Of a DNA stretch of 64,000 bases, positions 61,631 through 64,000 are shown one piece after another. This DNA is from Salinicoccus kekensis (GTDB lineage Bacteria; Bacillota; Bacilli; Staphylococcales; Salinicoccaceae): contig NZ_OBQF01000002.1 of NCBI RefSeq assembly GCF_900220995.1, positions 248,001 to 312,000 on the forward strand. Reading direction: 5' to 3'. A program made the position numbers and the translations under genes. The stretch's first letter is position 1, and every line of letters begins with the position of its first letter. Below the pieces are notes generated by a model, which worked only from the letters and a program-made list of their open reading frames with translations, had not been told where the DNA came from and did no database searches.

Positions 61631-62731
61631 CTACTTACTTAACAATTTTTTCAAAAGATTGATCCCCTTGTTCTTGAATGAATCATTAATGGTCATCTCT
61701 TCATAAAGACTTGAAATGTAGTCATGTATCGGTTGCTGCGGTTGTCCTTTCCATGGATAGTAATGCATTATCAAGTTGGCAGCATGGTTGAGTTCCAGTA
61801 CCGATGCTTCTTTATCTTGAAAACTTGAAAACATGATATCAACCCCGGCTGATTTCAAGGCAGGAATAGCTTTTACGGCCGCTTCGGCAAGATGTTTCAA
61901 GTCATCTGAAACCAAGTGGCTGATTTCCAGTGTGTCTCCTCCAAGCGCAATGTTTGAGACCTCAGTGAAGAAAACCAGCTCTTTATTTTCCAATACAGAG
62001 CCAGGGGATAAGTCTCTCTTCTTCAAATAATTTTCCAGTTCATCGTCACTCTTAATCATGAACTTTTTAAGATGTGGGTTTTTTGCCCTCAAATGATTTT
62101 TTTGTTTAATCAGTTCTTCTATCGTCGATTTGCCATCACCCACCATATTTGTCGGCACTCTCAAAATCGCCGAACTGAACTTTTCATTGATCACCAAAAA
62201 CCTGGCTTCGATGCCCGGTAATTGCGGCTGCATTATTAAACTGGCTCCGGTAGTGTCTCCCCCATATGCATCAACACTTTTCTCCCAGGCTTCTTTTATA
62301 TTGTCGGCATCAACATTCAATGAGACACCTTTTCCCGAACTTAAATTATATGGCTTCAATACGAATGGTCCCTGATGATTTTGTATTTCAATCTTTGCAT
62401 CCTCAAATTGATTGAGGTCGTATATTATTGAGGAAGTGGTTTTAATATTCTTCTCTTTCAGGTGCTCTTCGGCTTTGAACTTATCCCTCGCGATGAGCGT
62501 CCCTTCCCGTTTATTGGTCAAAAGGTTCTGCCCATTTATGCCCCCTGCTTCAATACCTTTATAGAAGAATAATATCTTCGAGTCATTGACTATTTTATAA
62601 CTGAAATTTTCTGTATTATTGACAGCTTCTTCAGCTATTTTAATGACAGAAGCACCTTTCTCATCATACTCATTGATTTCGACATCATTAAAATGCTCTT
62701 CCAATATTCTTTTCAGTAATGTTATATCCAC
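61631..62731 (-). CDS. CphA/GshF-like ATP-grasp protein, short form (member 6)
   Basis: 366 residues from a GTG after GGAGGG. Differs from the others at the N-terminus, which is about 90 residues with KIVNDSKILFFYKGIEAGGING. The ATP-grasp core has GPFVLKPYNLSSGKGVSL, GDGKSTIEELIKQKN, TEVSNIALGGDTLEISH and VLELNHAANLIMHYYP; the last motif lacks the usual N-x-x-PG. No AcP domain, no W-R-P tail; it ends in a short amphipathic basic helix. First gene of the series in transcription order. Confidence 0.82.
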   Translation of the reverse strand: MDITLLKRILEEHFNDVEINEYDEKGASVIKIAEEAVNNTENFSYKIVNDSKILFFYKGIEAGGINGQNLLTNKREGTLIARDKFKAEEHLKEKNIKTTSSIIYDLNQFEDAKIEIQNHQGPFVLKPYNLSSGKGVSLNVDADNIKEAWEKSVDAYGGDTTGASLIMQPQLPGIEARFLVINEKFSSAILRVPTNMVGDGKSTIEELIKQKNHLRAKNPHLKKFMIKSDDELENYLKKRDLSPGSVLENKELVFFTEVSNIALGGDTLEISHLVSDDLKHLAEAAVKAIPALKSAGVDIMFSSFQDKEASVLELNHAANLIMHYYPWKGQPQQPIHDYISSLYEEMTINDSFKNKGINLLKKLLSK

Positions 62732-62952
62732 AATATCCCTCCATACATATTTAATGAAGATGAAGTCTTTTCTGTACTCAGTGACCGGAATTCACCCATA
62801 GTGTGTTTCGCATCAAGAAAGTGGTTCTTACGCTAATTTTGAGAAAACGGGAGTGTGTTATCAGGAAAAAGGAATGATGATCATGCAACCCCCATTCCTT
62901 AGATTTGGATCTCCGTTTAATCACTTTGTCTCCGACAGAAGCACCTAATGGA

Positions 62953-63942
62953 TTGACCTATACCATTACCATAGATCCAAAATCAGTCAGATGCTCAAAA
63001 TGTCAACACATCTCCCATTAACAGTATAGTGCCTAGGTGCGTGTCATTAGTGACTTATTTATCTAAAGGAAACCGGTCCATCTTTTTTGAAAATCCGTAA
63101 ATGGTTTTGTGCCAGTCCTTTTTGCGGATCCAAAGTGTTTACCAAACGGTTCGAATGGCTTCCCCATCTCCCGGTCCAGACTCATCCCTTCCGTTGCAGA
63201 CAAAGAGGGTTAGCAGGCGGAAAAACTCCGAAAGAAGTGAGCACAGGCGCAGATACTTCAAAAATACTATAACAGGGGTACTCGGTTGCCCGCCTTTCCA
63301 AACCGTTCAACATGAACCCGAGGATGCTTAAGTGTTATCTTGAGATAACGGGACTGCCTGACACATCAAAAAAGAAAGGGACCAAGCTTTTGAATACTCA
63401 TCATTAGCAGTTCATTCAATTGGAAGAAGCAGGGCATTCCGTTCCAACTCTTTTATGAGAAGAATCAGCGTCTCAGATATACCAGGGCTTATGGTGCGGT
63501 CACTGTTTTGATTGCCACACTCAGAAAGAAAAAGCGGGCAGATATGTCCCGGGACGCTGAGTATCACAGCCAGTGGGACAGCCGTTGCTTGCCCTGGCAG
63601 AATACCCTCTCAAACGCAGAAGTGCTTGACACCATCAACCATGTCCTGAAACGGTCTCCATCTATGCATTCATTGCCGGCTTTTGTGACATGATTGCAAA
63701 AAAGACGAGGCGCATTTCATTAAACTCATACTATATAAACAACAACGCAATGATGCCCTGACAAAACACTTCATTCGAAGACTGCTCAGTAATTTCAACT
63801 CAATAGTGAATATCATCACTTATACTGAAAGCAATGAATTCGTCGAAGACGATGTCAATCAGTTGAACGTCGTTAAAAGAATGATGTATGGGGGTGCCGG
63901 TTTTGAACTGTTGCAACATCGCATGCTTTATTGGCCCGCCTA
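62953..63942 (+). pseudogene. Decayed ISL3-family transposase
   Basis: Pieces of an ISL3 transposase appear in order on the plus strand with several stops and frame changes: TYTITIDPKSVRCSKCQHISH (N-terminal zinc knuckle) near 62956, VRVISDLFI, then KIRKWFCASPFCGSKVFTKRF at 63087, and a C-terminal part reading NEFVEDDVNQLNVVKRMMYG and GAGFELLQHRML up to the stop at 63942. This matches the family order, with the catalytic middle (about 63270-63690) unrecognisable. No terminal inverted repeats could be fixed. Inactive remnant. Confidence 0.75.
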
Positions 63943-64000
63943 ATATAAAAATGCCTCTCTGCCCTACAATACATGCATATATATACTTTCCAAACTAGTG

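Noticed and set aside
63508-63693. 61-codon frame as an independent gene
   Set aside because: It lies inside the ISL3 remnant, has no ribosome site, and shows no features of its own.

Overview
This window is chromosomal DNA of a Gram-positive, moderate-GC coccus or bacillus. Acidic surface lipoproteins, strong AGGAGG ribosome sites, xpt-pbuX under a guanine riboswitch, ddl, SwrC-type RND and YitT genes point to Bacillota. My best guess is a halotolerant Staphylococcaceae such as Salinicoccus; this is inference from gene content, not a database match.

Layout. 1-15.4 kb holds ordinary housekeeping and accessory genes: nagB, an orphan peptide-binding lipoprotein, YitT, a lipid-kinase homologue, an unusual C-terminally truncated pyruvate kinase homologue, an MFS pump, pepT and a flavin monooxygenase. 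16-28 kb holds ddl, surE, an ABC exporter, pheA, two tandem C26 amidotransferases, a second orphan peptide-binding lipoprotein, and a three-gene ABC importer (binding protein, fused permease, ATPase) preceded by PhoP-box-like TTAACA direct repeats. 28-36.9 kb holds formamidase, an aldehyde dehydrogenase-DUF779 pair, a nitroreductase/small membrane protein/RND operon and a DMT carrier.

36.9-47.1 kb is a complete phosphonate module on the minus strand: phnG-H-I-J-K-M-L, a PHP-type cyclic phosphodiesterase, then phnD-C-E-E. A GntR/UTRA regulator lies just beyond. PhnJ keeps the glycyl-radical glycine but has lost three of the four cysteines that hold and serve the radical-SAM cluster. Its partner PhnK carries an inserted CxxC-x11-CxxC motif. 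47-52 kb holds an orphan UPF0175 antitoxin, MazEF, and riboswitch-controlled xpt-pbuX.

52.0-62.7 kb contains six ATP-grasp genes, all on the minus strand. Five are CphA/GshF-like ligases, and four of these carry an acylphosphatase-like domain behind the ligase. The fold is catalytically intact by motif in one and progressively degenerate in the other three. Most end in a coiled coil and a basic W-R-x-x-x-P-x-R tail. I do not recognise this as a described system. The cluster looks more AT-rich than its surroundings and is flanked at 63-64 kb by a decayed ISL3-family transposase.

Four intergenic gaps between convergent genes hold short tandem arrays (period 51, 51, 52 and 42 bp) of dyad-symmetric units. 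The arrays share no sequence with one another, but within two of them the two dyad arms change together between unit types.
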